Shown piece by piece: positions 24,627-33,772 of a stretch of DNA of 36,589 bases. Numbering within the stretch: the stretch's first letter is position 1; each line of letters starts with the position of its first letter. Under the pieces are notes generated by a model that was not told the origin of the DNA, did not search any database, and worked only from the letters and a program-made list of their open reading frames with translations. The stretch comes from an uncultured Saprospiraceae bacterium. GTDB taxonomy: Bacteria > Bacteroidota > Bacteroidia > Chitinophagales > Saprospiraceae. Both the position numbers and the translations under genes were made by a program. The stretch spans positions 1 through 36,589 of the forward strand of contig CALJVJ010000236.1 of assembly GCA_937974625.1 (NCBI GenBank). Reading direction: 5' to 3'.

Positions 24627-25642
24627 AGTTTTGCTTTTAGATTAATTCGTTAATAGTCTGAGGAGTGAGTGTCTCCCTGCAAATATAAGAAATGTAGAAA
24701 CACGAAGGTGAAAAAAAGGAGGGATTGACAGTTTTGGACGGTTAAAATATAAAATCATGGTGCTTTTTCTAATTGTCACGATTTTTTATTTTACTATAAT
24801 TTAAACTTTTTTAAGATAACTTGCACTGAATATTTAGAAAAAAATAGATAAAACACTTTAGTTTATTCCTACTCTTTTGGCTTTGTCCTATCTTTTTAAA
24901 ATGGTTTTGCCGTGTTTTTTTGACAAAAAAATAAGCTCATTTTGCCAATTTGTTATTTTATTTTTTAGCATTTAGAATACTTCTTGTTGTTACTTGGTAG
25001 TCAAATCCTACTTCACTTCATCCTTTTCCCACTTCACTTCAACCGAGTGGATTCTATCTTATTTTACCCCTTATATTTGTTATATCAAAATGATTGTAAA
25101 GATTGCATGAGCTGATCAACTCGGTCTGGCGAAGAAACTTACCAAAAAAATTTTAATTAGAAAAAGTTCTAATTTAAGTTTTGCAGCCGAAAGGAACATC
25201 CATCTCCATAATCAACTTCAATTTGATTATTGAGATTGAAAAAAGAAAATGTTTTTTTGCCAGACCGTTGTTTTAATTTCTTAGAAATGGTCACACGGAT
25301 TTTGATTTTGACATCGCGGGAAACTACACACACACACACAATAAATCTAAAATTTACAATTAGAAATCTAACAATTAAAAGTTAGATTTTTAGACTATAT
25401 CATAGTTAATGGTAAATGCCATTTTCAAAAGAAATAATTTGACTTCCTATGCTTCAATAGGAAGCAAAAACTATGAACTTTTTTAGTGAACATTAAAAGA
25501 TATCTGGTATCTATTCAAATCTTAGATTACTGTTTATCAGTACTTTTAGATTTTGAAATAGCCTGTAGGGCACATACAGTCGGACGGGTTTTACATTTTA
25601 AACTTTTGATTTCACTTTTATTATAATCCACTTACATTTTAA
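24627..25642. other. Long AT-rich region without a gene
   Basis: About 1 kb with no credible coding frame. It contains a TATATTTG -7-like box (25072-25079), an (AC)7 run (25326-25340), the word AAATCTAAAATTT (25343-25355) shared with the gap after csgG, and a hairpin CTTCCTAT/ATAGGAAG at about 25443-25464. The CTTCACTTC word is repeated near 25011-25039. It may carry the promoter for the transcript ending at 26157. Confidence 0.4.
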
Positions 25643-25798
25643 ATGCTAATAACACCGATGAACAGTATTAAGTATCAAACACAATTAACAAAAGTAGGCG
25701 AAGATTTAAACCAAGTTCTAAGAAGAGCACAAATGAATCACTCTGAAGAAATGAACTTGAACGCCAGAATTAAGCGAACGTATCCAAAAATGGGATAA
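25643..25798 (+). CDS. Possible small protein of 46-51 residues
   Basis: In-frame ATGs at 25643 and 25658; the second gives 46 residues (starting MNSIKYQTQLTKVGEDL). It is helical, charged and Gln/Arg/Lys-rich, with no signal peptide. Composition looks protein-like and no other gene covers the region. After the stop, the two other frames read on for about 20-24 codons, so a frameshifted remnant of a longer gene is also possible. It is followed by the hairpin chain ending at the 26126-26157 terminator, so gene and RNA may belong to one transcript. Not recognised. Confidence 0.35.
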   Translation: MLITPMNSIKYQTQLTKVGEDLNQVLRRAQMNHSEEMNLNARIKRTYPKMG

Positions 25799-25849
25799 TC
25801 ATCCTAAAAGATTTAAACCATTACGAGTCCCTATTTAAACCTTGTGAAT

Positions 25850-26157
25850 AGTTTAGTACTGATTTTAAAATTGGTACTAAACTACCATTCGGAAATAGAA
25901 AAGGCTCAAAAAAGAAACAACCAAAACTCAATACAGACCTAGACGGAAGTAGTACGCTACTTTCCGCTGGTCGTATTTGAAACTTCCTTTAAATTTTACA
26001 CTTTATTTTATTCTCTTAAAATGATTTACTCTAAATCAGCTAACTGCATGCTTGATTTAGGAAAAAGAAGTATATCATTTTAATTCCTGGGCAAAAGTAG
26101 TCTTTATTGCATCGCAGTCAACTACCAACGGGGCACGTCCTCGTTGGAGTTTTTTTT
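25850..26157 (+). ncRNA. Candidate structured RNA ending in an intrinsic terminator
   Basis: Four hairpins in series. 25850-25883: AGTTTAGTAC/GTACTAAACT around ATTTTAAAAT, with two G-T wobbles, nearly a continuous stem. 25936-25972: GACC/GGTC enclosing CGGAAGTA/TACTTTCCG with one bulge. 26016-26083: TTAAAATGAT/ATCATTTTAA enclosing CTAAATCA/TGATTTAG (26031-26038/26053-26060). 26126-26157: terminator. No coding frame spans them. The nested third element is typical of folded RNA rather than a simple mRNA end. The family is not recognised; it does not resemble tmRNA, RNase P or SRP RNA motifs. Confidence 0.45.
26126..26157 (+). terminator. Strong intrinsic terminator in the gene-poor region
   Basis: CCAACGGGG pairs with CCTCGTTGG (one G-T wobble) over a CACGT loop and is followed by AG and eight T. 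It requires an upstream plus-strand transcript although no large gene is present, which is the main reason to suspect an RNA gene or small ORF there. Confidence 0.75.
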
Positions 26158-26304
26158 CTTTATAGTATCACTAGCGATATGATAAATTGACTAAAAAATA
26201 TATTTTCTTTTTTATATCAATCTAATTTTAATACCTTTTAGTTTCACCCTTTACGATTTTCTATTTTAATAGATTTTATTATTGGATTGCTGTTTAAAAG
26301 ACAA

Positions 26305-26341
26305 GAAAGCCGCAAGTCTCCTCCCGACTTGTGGCTTTTCT
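26305..26341. terminator. Second strong hairpin before ccmF
   Basis: GAAAGCCGCAAGTC (26305-26318) pairs with GACTTGTGGCTTTTC (26326-26340) over a 7-base loop, a stem of about 14 bp with a single wobble. Short T-rich stretches on both sides allow termination in either direction. Between 26158 and 26304 there is only AT-rich sequence. Confidence 0.6.
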
Positions 26342-26572
26342 CGTTTATAGACCTTTACCAGTGGTTTGTCCTGAAAGGACTAGTTTCTTGCCAAACTTTA
26401 AGGGTATAATCCCTAGGTTGAGATTGATTTTTTGAATTTGAAGTTGTTGTTATTGATTTACTTTCCCCTTTAACTGCTCTGACTTTCTGTCTCTTCGCCC
26501 TTTCGTCTTTAATCCCTTGCTATTTTTCCGTCATATTTATACACTTTCCTTACGCATTTCTACTTTCTAGCC

Positions 26573-26580
26573 TATCTTTG
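26573..26580 (+). promoter_or_regulatory. -7 box (TATCTTTG) upstream of ccmF
   Basis: Exact match to TAnnTTTG, 120 bases before the ccmF ATG. No clear -33 element is seen at 19-21 bases upstream. Confidence 0.4.
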
Positions 26581-26699
26581 TGCAAAATTTAAAAATTCAC
26601 CTAAGAAAAATATAAAGTTATAGGGAAAATGGTTTTCAATTGCAGTGATTGCTTTACTGTATTCAATCCTTTATTCCTTTAACTCTTCAATCCTTATAT

Positions 26700-29567
26700 A
26701 TGGAATACGTAGGCGAACATTTACTTCCGGGACAATTAGGCAGATTTGCGCTTGTACTTGGCTTCGTGGCTAGCATTATTGCCGCGGTGGCCTATTATTT
26801 TGCAACGCAACGGAGAGCGAATGTGGAAGAGGCAATAGGTTGGCGAAAGATTGGGCGTGCTTCCTTTTTAGTGCATGGATTGAGTTTCCTGACGGTAATT
26901 GGCGTACTGTTTTACATTATGGTCAATCAGTACTACGAATACCAATATGTACAACGACATGTTTCTGATGAATTGCCCTTTAAGTATATCTTTTCCGCTT
27001 TTTGGCAAGCGCAAGAGGGGAGTTTTTTGTTGTGGATGTTTTGGCATATCGTTTTAGGCTTCATTTTAATTAAAAAAGCGAAAGAGTGGGAAGCACCTGT
27101 ATTAAGTATATTATCCCTAGTGCAAATGTTTATTGGGACGATGCTATTGGGGGTTTTCATTTATATTGGAGATACTGAATTGAAAATTGGTAGTAATCCG
27201 CTAATGCTTTTGAGAGATATGGATACCATTGGTATGCCATTGTTTAATATCTTAGATTATGCCCAGCAAATAAAGGGGACAGGAATGAATCCATTACTCC
27301 AAAATTATTGGATGACCATTCACCCGCCTACCTTATTTTTAGGATTCGCTTCTACGGTTGTTCCTTTTTGTTATGCGATTGCTGGCTTATGGACCAATCA
27401 ACATAAGGCCTGGCTAAAACCTGTTACGCCTTGGGCTTTGTTCTGTGGATTTATTTTGGGAACAGGCATTTTGATGGGTTCCGCATGGGCTTACGAAGCA
27501 CTTTCTTTTGGAGGCTATTGGGCTTGGGACCCCGTTGAAAATATGTCTTTGGTGCCTTGGATAGTTTTGATGGCAGGTATTCATACCAACCAAGTAGCTA
27601 GAAATACAGGGTATTCTATTAAAAGTACTTACTTATTTTATCTACTTTCTTTTCCAATGATTTTGTATTCTACCTTCTTAACTAGAAGTGGAATCTTAGG
27701 AGATACCTCTGCACACGCTTTTACAGAAATGGGATTAGAGTGGCAATTAGTGGCTTTTGTTGGCACTTTTATGGTGATGGGGCTGGTCATGTATGCTGCT
27801 AAAGCGAAAGCGATTCCGGCACCTGTGAAAGAGGAAGCTAGTACGTCCAAAGAGTTTTGGATGTTTTTAGGTGCTTTAGTTTTATTATTTTCTGCAGTGC
27901 TCATTACTTTAGGGACTTCCTTACCAGTTTATAACAAAATAATGTCCTTCTTTGACCCCGCACATATGGACATTACAATCACCGACCAAGAGGAACACCA
28001 TAACAAATACCAGATGTGGATTGCCGTATTCATTGGCTTTCTATCTGGATTGGCTCAATACTTTCGTTTTAGAGAAATTAATTTTTCAAAGAATGCCAGT
28101 AAATTTTGGAAGCATACTGGAATAGCTGCTGCAATCGCTTTGGGCCTAAGTTGGTTGACAACGCAATGGATTGAAGTAAGTGCTTGGCAATATCTATTAC
28201 TGCTTTTTAGTGGTATTTTTGCGGTGGTGACGAATCTTGATTTTTTAATCAATTTTGCTAGAGGTAATAGTAAAGTTTTTGGGGCAGGAATGGCGCATAT
28301 TGGTTTTGGATTGATGGTGGTAGGTATTGTGGCTTCGGGAACGAATAAATTCCATATTTCTAAAAATGAATTTGCTATGCGTGGCTTATTCAAGACGGAA
28401 GATGGTCAATCAGATGAAAAAAGATTACAGGAAAATGTATTGCTTTTTAAAGGAGAACCGATGTTTATGAGCGGTTTTATGGCAGAATGGAAGCGAGATA
28501 CCGTTATCGGTAACATTAGAGAATACCATATCGACATAAAGAAATTGGATGCTGATGGAAAAGTGTTAGAAACTTTTTCCGTATCGCCAAATGTCATTTA
28601 TGACCGTGACTTTGTGATGCAAGCCAATAACCCTTCTACCAAAAGAGCGATTGATAAAGATATTTTTACTTCTTTGAGTGGCATCCCGCCAAATCACCAA
28701 AGCCCTGAAGCAGCTCAGGCTATCGAAGATAGTTTGAAATGGGAAACACATTCGGCTATTTTAGGCGATACTGTTTTTGGCACCGACCATTATGCCATCA
28801 TCCAAGGTATTAACAGAAATGCGACGCATCGAGAATATCAACCAAAAGAGGGAGATATTGCCGTTGGAATAAAAATGGCGGTCCGAAGGAAAGCAAATTT
28901 AAAGCATAGAGCGAAAAGAGATAGTACCTATTTAGTAGAACCTGTTTTGGTCTTAAGAGGTCAATTACTGTATAATTACCCAGAACAAATCAATGATTTA
29001 GAGATACAAGTTAAACTGCCAGAAGAAATTTTTTCGACCGTCTTTACACCTGATGGCGATTTAGTTTACGAATCTTTTGAAATTAAAGAAGGGGAGTCGT
29101 TCCGCTATAAAGACTATCTGGTCCGATTAGCTGGCTTCAACCGACAACCTGACCATCCTCAATATGAGCCTGCAGCAGATGGAAAAGATATTGCCGTTGG
29201 TGCCATCTTATCCGTTACCAAAGGGAATAAAACGCCTAAAGTCGTAGAACCACTTTATTACATCCGCCAAAATCGCCCAATGAATGTCAAAGACCAAATA
29301 GGCGATTGGAATTTCCATATTCGTTTTACGGGTATCAATCCTGCTACTGGCCAAATGACTTTTGAAGCGGCTCAAGGAGAATTGAAGCAACCACTTATCC
29401 CCATAGAAATAGCCGAAAATTCCTACAGAACAGACTATGTTGTTTTAGAAGCAATTGTTTTCCCGGGTATTAACTTTTTCTGGCTAGGTACTGTGATGAT
29501 GATGTTGGGCTTGTTCGTCAGCTTTTGGAAAAAACGAAAAGATGGGGTGGCAATAGGCAGCCGATAA
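26700..29567 (+). CDS. ccmF: Cytochrome c haem lyase subunit CcmF
   Basis: 955 residues from the ATG at 26700; the frame is open further upstream only through a TTG at 26649. The membrane part (about 1-560) has many TM segments and the CcmF hallmarks: NPLLQNYWMTIHPPTLFLGF (about 195-214), with the conserved HPP, and the tryptophan-rich haem-binding loop FGGYWAWDPVENMSLVPW (about 270-287). TRSGILGDTSAHAF follows. CcmF takes haem from CcmE and joins it to apocytochrome c on the outer face of the inner membrane. A long soluble stretch (about 560-930) precedes a last TM segment (about 925-945); CcmF of Bacteroidota is commonly enlarged in this way. No ccmE, ccmB or ccmC is nearby within the window. 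Confidence 0.9.
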   Translation: MEYVGEHLLPGQLGRFALVLGFVASIIAAVAYYFATQRRANVEEAIGWRKIGRASFLVHGLSFLTVIGVLFYIMVNQYYEYQYVQRHVSDELPFKYIFSAFWQAQEGSFLLWMFWHIVLGFILIKKAKEWEAPVLSILSLVQMFIGTMLLGVFIYIGDTELKIGSNPLMLLRDMDTIGMPLFNILDYAQQIKGTGMNPLLQNYWMTIHPPTLFLGFASTVVPFCYAIAGLWTNQHKAWLKPVTPWALFCGFILGTGILMGSAWAYEALSFGGYWAWDPVENMSLVPWIVLMAGIHTNQVARNTGYSIKSTYLFYLLSFPMILYSTFLTRSGILGDTSAHAFTEMGLEWQLVAFVGTFMVMGLVMYAAKAKAIPAPVKEEASTSKEFWMFLGALVLLFSAVLITLGTSLPVYNKIMSFFDPAHMDITITDQEEHHNKYQMWIAVFIGFLSGLAQYFRFREINFSKNASKFWKHTGIAAAIALGLSWLTTQWIEVSAWQYLLLLFSGIFAVVTNLDFLINFARGNSKVFGAGMAHIGFGLMVVGIVASGTNKFHISKNEFAMRGLFKTEDGQSDEKRLQENVLLFKGEPMFMSGFMAEWKRDTVIGNIREYHIDIKKLDADGKVLETFSVSPNVIYDRDFVMQANNPSTKRAIDKDIFTSLSGIPPNHQSPEAAQAIEDSLKWETHSAILGDTVFGTDHYAIIQGINRNATHREYQPKEGDIAVGIKMAVRRKANLKHRAKRDSTYLVEPVLVLRGQLLYNYPEQINDLEIQVKLPEEIFSTVFTPDGDLVYESFEIKEGESFRYKDYLVRLAGFNRQPDHPQYEPAADGKDIAVGAILSVTKGNKTPKVVEPLYYIRQNRPMNVKDQIGDWNFHIRFTGINPATGQMTFEAAQGELKQPLIPIEIAENSYRTDYVVLEAIVFPGINFFWLGTVMMMLGLFVSFWKKRKDGVAIGSR

Positions 29568-29599
29568 TAGTGCAGCTGGCAATGGCAGTTTGCTTTTCA

Positions 29600-29630
29600 A
29601 CCACTAAACCTTTCGACCACTAAACCTTTC
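29600..29630 (+). repeat. Tandem 16-base direct repeat between ccmF and folA
   Basis: ACCACTAAACCTTTC occurs at 29600-29614 and 29616-29630, in the 77-base gap, ending 14 bases before the folA ATG. It is another locus-specific short word repeat. Confidence 0.5.
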
Positions 29631-29644
29631 AACTTGCATTAAAA

Positions 29645-30145
29645 ATGACCGTTTCCGCTATAGTAGCCATTTCTAACAACCGAGTTATCGGTAGCGATAA
29701 TGATATTCCTTGGTATCTACCAGCAGATTTAAAGTATTTCAAAAAGATCACTTTAAATCACCATATCATCATGGGGCGCAAAACTTTCCAATCTATTGGC
29801 CGACCATTGCCAAAAAGAACAAATGTGGTTTTGACTAGAGATATGTTCTTTATTGCGACTAATTGTTTAGTTACGCATTCGCTTGACCATGCCTTAAATT
29901 TGGCAAAAGACAATGGGGAAGAGGAAGCCTTTATCATTGGAGGTGGACAAATCTACGATTTAGCGATGCCTTTGGTGAATAGAATTTATTTGACGGAAGT
30001 CGATATTGATATAGCAGAAGATAAGCCTGTGGTTAAGTTTCCAGAATTGCCAGTAGGGGAGTGGAAAGAAGTTTCTGCCGAAGCACATGCCCCAGATGAG
30101 AAAAATGAATATGGGTATGTTTTTAAAATCTACGAACGCGTTTAA
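29645..30145 (+). CDS. folA: Dihydrofolate reductase
   Basis: 166 residues, the usual size. Reduces dihydrofolate to tetrahydrofolate with NADPH in the cytoplasm. Visible motifs: N-terminal AIVAISNNRVIGSDNDIPWYLPADLKYFK with Trp23 and catalytic Asp28; GRKTFQSIGRPLPKRTNVVLTR (44-65), the NADPH-binding region; FIIGGGQIYDLAMP, the Gly-Gly turn; C-terminal YGYVFKIYERV. Follows ccmF by 77 bases with a tandem repeat between, so cotranscription is possible. thyA, the common partner, is not in the window. Confidence 0.95.
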   Translation: MTVSAIVAISNNRVIGSDNDIPWYLPADLKYFKKITLNHHIIMGRKTFQSIGRPLPKRTNVVLTRDMFFIATNCLVTHSLDHALNLAKDNGEEEAFIIGGGQIYDLAMPLVNRIYLTEVDIDIAEDKPVVKFPELPVGEWKEVSAEAHAPDEKNEYGYVFKIYERV

Positions 30146-30168
30146 AAACTTAGCTAGAAGGATAGGCT

Positions 30169-30251
30169 CACTGATTATGCGGATATAACAGATGGAAACG
30201 GATTTTCTATTTAAACGATATCCAAAATTCGCTCAATCCGTAAAATCAGTG
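30169..30251. terminator. Large inverted repeat between convergent folA and S41 peptidase genes
   Basis: CACTGATT (30169-30176) and CGGAT (30180-30184) are complementary in order to ATCCG (30236-30240) and AATCAGTG (30244-30251), with GGATAT/ATATCC as a competing inner stem. Probable bidirectional transcript end without a T-run. Confidence 0.4.
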
Positions 30252-30277
30252 GGACCGTCCTACCTAATTTGCCAAAT

Positions 30278-32113
30278 CTATTCCTTCTCTTTAGCAATCA
30301 ATTCCAAAGTAGCTGCCAACTCCGAATCTATTCCATTCACAATATCTTCAACGTTAGGCGCAACAAACACATCTGGCTCATATCCTTTATCTGGAAAATC
30401 TCCAATTTGAAAATCTCCAATGACTGGTATATCTAATTCAATTTTAGAGTTGGGTAAGGTCAGAAAATAAAGTAAACCACCATTGATGCCTTTTTGATTG
30501 CCGCCTGTTTGTTGTCCGACTAAGGTCGCAGCACCACTCCTTTTTGCGTCTCCTGCCAAATAATAGGTCGCAGAACTATTGAATGGACTGACCAATAAAT
30601 AAACTTTCCCTTTATAGTTATTTTTATTAGGATTAATACTTTGCCCTTCAGTGATTTTTCCATCAATTGCGTAATACCCATCACCCATTGACTTCATTTT
30701 TTTGATACCTTTTTTTTCAAACCAATCATCCCAAGTACCAATATGTGGTTTGACAGTAGTAGGAAATTCTGAAAAACGAGCCAATTCTTTTCTAGCTGGG
30801 AATACGATAGGTTGCTGACTAATATTTTTTAAGATTTCTAAACCGACCATATCAGCGCCGCCACCGTTTAGTCGAATATCAATAATTAAGTTAGGGACTT
30901 TCTTATCTTTTAAAGTGGTAAAAACATTTTTAATATAATCTTCCCAAACAAAATCCCAGTTCCATATAGAAAAAGAATGTAAGGTCAATAAAGCCGTTTC
31001 TTCATCTAACATTTTAAAATTCCATAAACCTGGCCCAACTTCGGGTATGGTATTTGGGAAGCGTTTTTTGATAATTTTTGTTCGCTCTTTTTTACTCATC
31101 GCAGGAACGGTAATCGTCGATTTTTGAGCATTATTTAAATCTACTATAGATAATTCATATTGCCCATTGACAGGCGGAAAAAGTGTTGGGAAGTACATAT
31201 CAAATGCTTCAAACTTATCGGCACCGAATAATTGTAAGTTGACTATTTGTTGCCCTATATTAGACCCATCTGTTCGCTGTAAAGGGATTAAAGTGGCCAA
31301 AATATCTTTAACAGCATGTCCATTGATAGCGAGTACTTCTGTGCCTCTTTTAAGCAAGGATTCATTAGCTGCACTTTGGGTAACTAGCATTCTGTTTTCT
31401 GCCAATCGGAAGTGAAAAGGGACTTTATCCGCCTGATAAGTGATGGCTCTTTTAACAAGCATGGGCTGATTCCAAAAATTAGCATAAGTATGTCCGCATT
31501 TAATTTGAGCAACAAACTTGGAAAAGGCGATGTAAGCTTCTGGAATGGTCAAATCTTTGGAACAGTCGGCTTTTAATGCCGCTAAGTGCTGGTCTATTTG
31601 TTCAGGTGTATTATAGCGATATAACCCTGGGTGCATCGTCGTATAGGCTGTTTTGACTATTTCAAAATCTTCTAATAACTTTTCTTTGGGTATGGTTAAG
31701 GCTTTTATTTCTGCTTTGGTTAGTGGTGGATTTTCATTCCAATTAAAAGTTAGGGATAACTCTTTTTGACTTAAATCAATCACCCGATTTGTTTCTGTTG
31801 CCAATTCCCAAACTACATTATCATAGACAAATTTAAATTCTAGTGGTTTAGCAGCAGCAGCAAAATTTATACTACCTTCATAAATGCCATCTTTATCATC
31901 ATCTTTTAGAAAATAAGTTTTCTCCCAACTTAAAGGTGCTATATTGCCTCTGATACCAATGGATTTTTTATCTTCAACATCCGCTAATACTTCATTCATA
32001 TCTACTTGTAGGGTTAGGGAAATCGGTGGATTAGTTTTCCCACAAATAGACAAGGAGATGGAAACAGTCATCAATCCTAATAACAGCATTTCTAATAAGG
32101 TGATTTTTTTCAT
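30278..32113 (-). CDS. Exported S41-family peptidase with N-terminal carbohydrate-binding-like domain
   Basis: 611 residues. The N-terminal hydrophobic segment (about 4-23) is a signal; Cys24 could be lipidated but the lipobox is poor. Residues about 30-125 look like a starch-binding/CBM20-type beta-sandwich (SIGIRGNIAPLSWEKTYFLKDDDKDGIYEGSINF, FKFVYDNVVWELATETNR). A helical S41 N-terminal part and PDZ-like segment follow (GTEVLAINGHAVKDIL). The C-terminal S41 (tail protease/C-terminal processing) core has LIIDIRLNGGGADMVG and SPFNSSATYYLAGDAKRSGAATLVGQQTGG, with the likely nucleophile Ser513 or Ser514. Single gene on minus. Substrate unknown. Confidence 0.82.
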   Translation of the reverse strand: MKKITLLEMLLLGLMTVSISLSICGKTNPPISLTLQVDMNEVLADVEDKKSIGIRGNIAPLSWEKTYFLKDDDKDGIYEGSINFAAAAKPLEFKFVYDNVVWELATETNRVIDLSQKELSLTFNWNENPPLTKAEIKALTIPKEKLLEDFEIVKTAYTTMHPGLYRYNTPEQIDQHLAALKADCSKDLTIPEAYIAFSKFVAQIKCGHTYANFWNQPMLVKRAITYQADKVPFHFRLAENRMLVTQSAANESLLKRGTEVLAINGHAVKDILATLIPLQRTDGSNIGQQIVNLQLFGADKFEAFDMYFPTLFPPVNGQYELSIVDLNNAQKSTITVPAMSKKERTKIIKKRFPNTIPEVGPGLWNFKMLDEETALLTLHSFSIWNWDFVWEDYIKNVFTTLKDKKVPNLIIDIRLNGGGADMVGLEILKNISQQPIVFPARKELARFSEFPTTVKPHIGTWDDWFEKKGIKKMKSMGDGYYAIDGKITEGQSINPNKNNYKGKVYLLVSPFNSSATYYLAGDAKRSGAATLVGQQTGGNQKGINGGLLYFLTLPNSKIELDIPVIGDFQIGDFPDKGYEPDVFVAPNVEDIVNGIDSELAATLELIAKEKE

Positions 32114-32237
32114 GATTCATTTTTTTGTAAAATCAATATTTGATACACCAAAATTGAGGAAAAGGATAGTTTAGTGCGCTGCAAAACATGATTTGATGCG
32201 TCTCAGATTATGATTTGAGCCGAAAAGTGGAAAAGGC

Positions 32238-32316
32238 AAGTTCAAGTGTCAAGTTCAAGTTCAAAAAGTTACGGTGGAACCCTTTGAGTTTGAACTTGAT
32301 TCTTGAGTTTGAACTT
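32238..32316. repeat. TTCAAG word repeat between AraC regulator and S41 gene
   Basis: The left arm has AAGTTCAAG-type words three times (32238-32265). The right arm has the complement TTTGAACTTGA/TTGAGTTTGAACTT twice (32283-32316), followed by nine A. It folds into alternative hairpins. It lacks a T-run on the minus strand, on which both flanking genes are read. Nothing else is seen in 32114-32385. Confidence 0.5.
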
Positions 32317-32385
32317 AAAAAAAAATACGCATAACCTAATGATATTGAATTAAACATACCCTTCTATTTTTTCATGATTCTCTAG

Positions 32386-33582
32386 TTATTCCCCCTGCAT
32401 AAACTCTCTCGGGGACATTCCCGTAAATTTCTTAAAAGAACGATTAAAAGTGGCTTTTGAATTAAATCCGCAATCATAGGCGATGGCTGTCAAAGTGAGG
32501 TGTTTAGTATCTGGACTAGCCATTTTTTTCTTAACGGCTTCTACTCTAAAAGAATTGATAAAGTCATTAAAATTTTGGTCAAACCCTGAATTGATGACTT
32601 TAGAAAGGATGGACGCATTGGTTTTGAGTTGAAGGGCTGTTTCTTTAAGCGTTAAGTCCGTTTGTAGATATAGCTCTTGGTCAGTCATCAGCGCTAAAAG
32701 TCGTGTTTTGTACCTATCTATTTCTGGTATTTCGGTTACTGCTTTGTCCACTTCAGGAGAATGATTTGGAACGAAATCTAACTTCTGAGTAGATTTGCCA
32801 ATTCGATTATAGCCTAAAATACTAATGGCATAGAGTACAATAGAATATCCAAAATAGGCAATCCATTTTCCTTTATAGCCTTCGTACTCAATAAAATTAC
32901 TTGAAATGTCTACTAAAAATTCAAAAATAAAACCTGCTATAACAAGATATAAGATATTCCTTATCCAATTAAATTGAATAGCCTCCGTATCAGAATAATT
33001 ATCGTTGATGTATTGTCGGTATTGTTTGTAAATACGGACCGTCAATACTAAATAGATAACAAAAGAAATGGTGTTGAAGTGAATAAATACACTGTCTATT
33101 ACCGATTGTCGATAGTCCGACCACGCGCCTTGTGTCCCAAAGTGGTAGGGTAATTCTCCTTGAGAAAACCATTTGTTATACCCAATATCAACGATAAAAG
33201 TCAATAATATAATGCTACAATAAATAACGCCCGGTAGAAAATGCCAAACATCCTTTTTGCTAAACTTGAAATTATCATTGGTCAAACTTCTAAAATAAAA
33301 ATAAAATAGGGGGCCCATCCACAAGACATTATGAAAAGGAAAATAAAACATAAAAGTAGCATACCCACCTTTAATCACATCAGCCTCATTATTATACCAA
33401 CCTGCAAAACCAAGCATATACTGGGCTATGTGTAAACTAATCAACAGTAATAAGGTCGCTAATAATTTGTCAGATAATTTATCTTTTTTAAAACCTCTTG
33501 AAAACAAGAGAATGGAGTAAACCATGCCTTGTAGAAAGCCAATTAGTAATAAAACACTGTAAAAATGAAAATTAAAGGGCAT
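32386..33582 (-). CDS. AraC-family regulator with N-terminal seven-helix membrane domain
   Basis: 398 residues. The N-terminal half (about 8-255) has around seven hydrophobic helices (FYSVLLLIGFLQGMVYSILLF; LLATLLLLISLHIAQY; ILYAISILGY), then a linker (about 260-295) and a C-terminal AraC DNA-binding domain (about 300-396): LKETALQLKTNASILSKVIN as the first HTH and LTAIAYDCGFNSKATFNRSFKKFTGMSPREF as the second with the family signature. It is a membrane-tethered one-component regulator, frequent in Bacteroidota; the signal is unknown. Flanked by hydrolase and peptidase genes on the same strand, which it may control. Confidence 0.88.
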   Translation of the reverse strand: MPFNFHFYSVLLLIGFLQGMVYSILLFSRGFKKDKLSDKLLATLLLLISLHIAQYMLGFAGWYNNEADVIKGGYATFMFYFPFHNVLWMGPLFYFYFRSLTNDNFKFSKKDVWHFLPGVIYCSIILLTFIVDIGYNKWFSQGELPYHFGTQGAWSDYRQSVIDSVFIHFNTISFVIYLVLTVRIYKQYRQYINDNYSDTEAIQFNWIRNILYLVIAGFIFEFLVDISSNFIEYEGYKGKWIAYFGYSIVLYAISILGYNRIGKSTQKLDFVPNHSPEVDKAVTEIPEIDRYKTRLLALMTDQELYLQTDLTLKETALQLKTNASILSKVINSGFDQNFNDFINSFRVEAVKKKMASPDTKHLTLTAIAYDCGFNSKATFNRSFKKFTGMSPREFMQGE

Positions 33583-33689
33583 GTAAAGTCGGATGTTATA
33601 TGTTTGATTGTTTATAACAAAAGACCTTGAATTTGGTTTAGAGTTGCATATTGTTGTGAAATAGAGGTGAATTTATTATTGAATTATCT

Positions 33690-33740
33690 GTTGGCAACCA
33701 TCCGTTGGCATAATTATTTTGCCAACGGATGATTGCCAAC
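33690..33740. repeat. 21-bp imperfect palindrome (GTTGGCA words)
   Basis: GTTGGCAA (33690-33697) and CATCCGTTGGCA (33699-33710) pair with TGCCAACGGATG (33720-33731) and TTGCCAAC (33733-33740), with a single C/A mismatch and a 9-base loop. It lies between the CocE gene end and the AraC gene start (both minus). A very stable hairpin with no T-run; possibly a factor-dependent terminator or an operator. Confidence 0.55.
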
Positions 33741-33772
33741 GGATTACTGTATATTGAAAGCGAAACAAGGTG

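Noticed and set aside
25326-25340. (AC)7 dinucleotide run as a phase-variable switch
   Set aside because: Not inside or just upstream of a credible gene; possible, but nothing in the sequence ties it to expression.
24627-26699. tmRNA, RNase P RNA, SRP RNA or tRNA in the long gap
   Set aside because: None of their conserved motifs (tRNA-like ends, T-loop GGTTCGA with CCA end, RNase P core) was found; the hairpins form no known RNA family I recognise.
30192-30410. 72-codon plus-strand open frame after folA
   Set aside because: Mostly antisense to the end of the S41 peptidase gene and spans the convergent inverted repeat.
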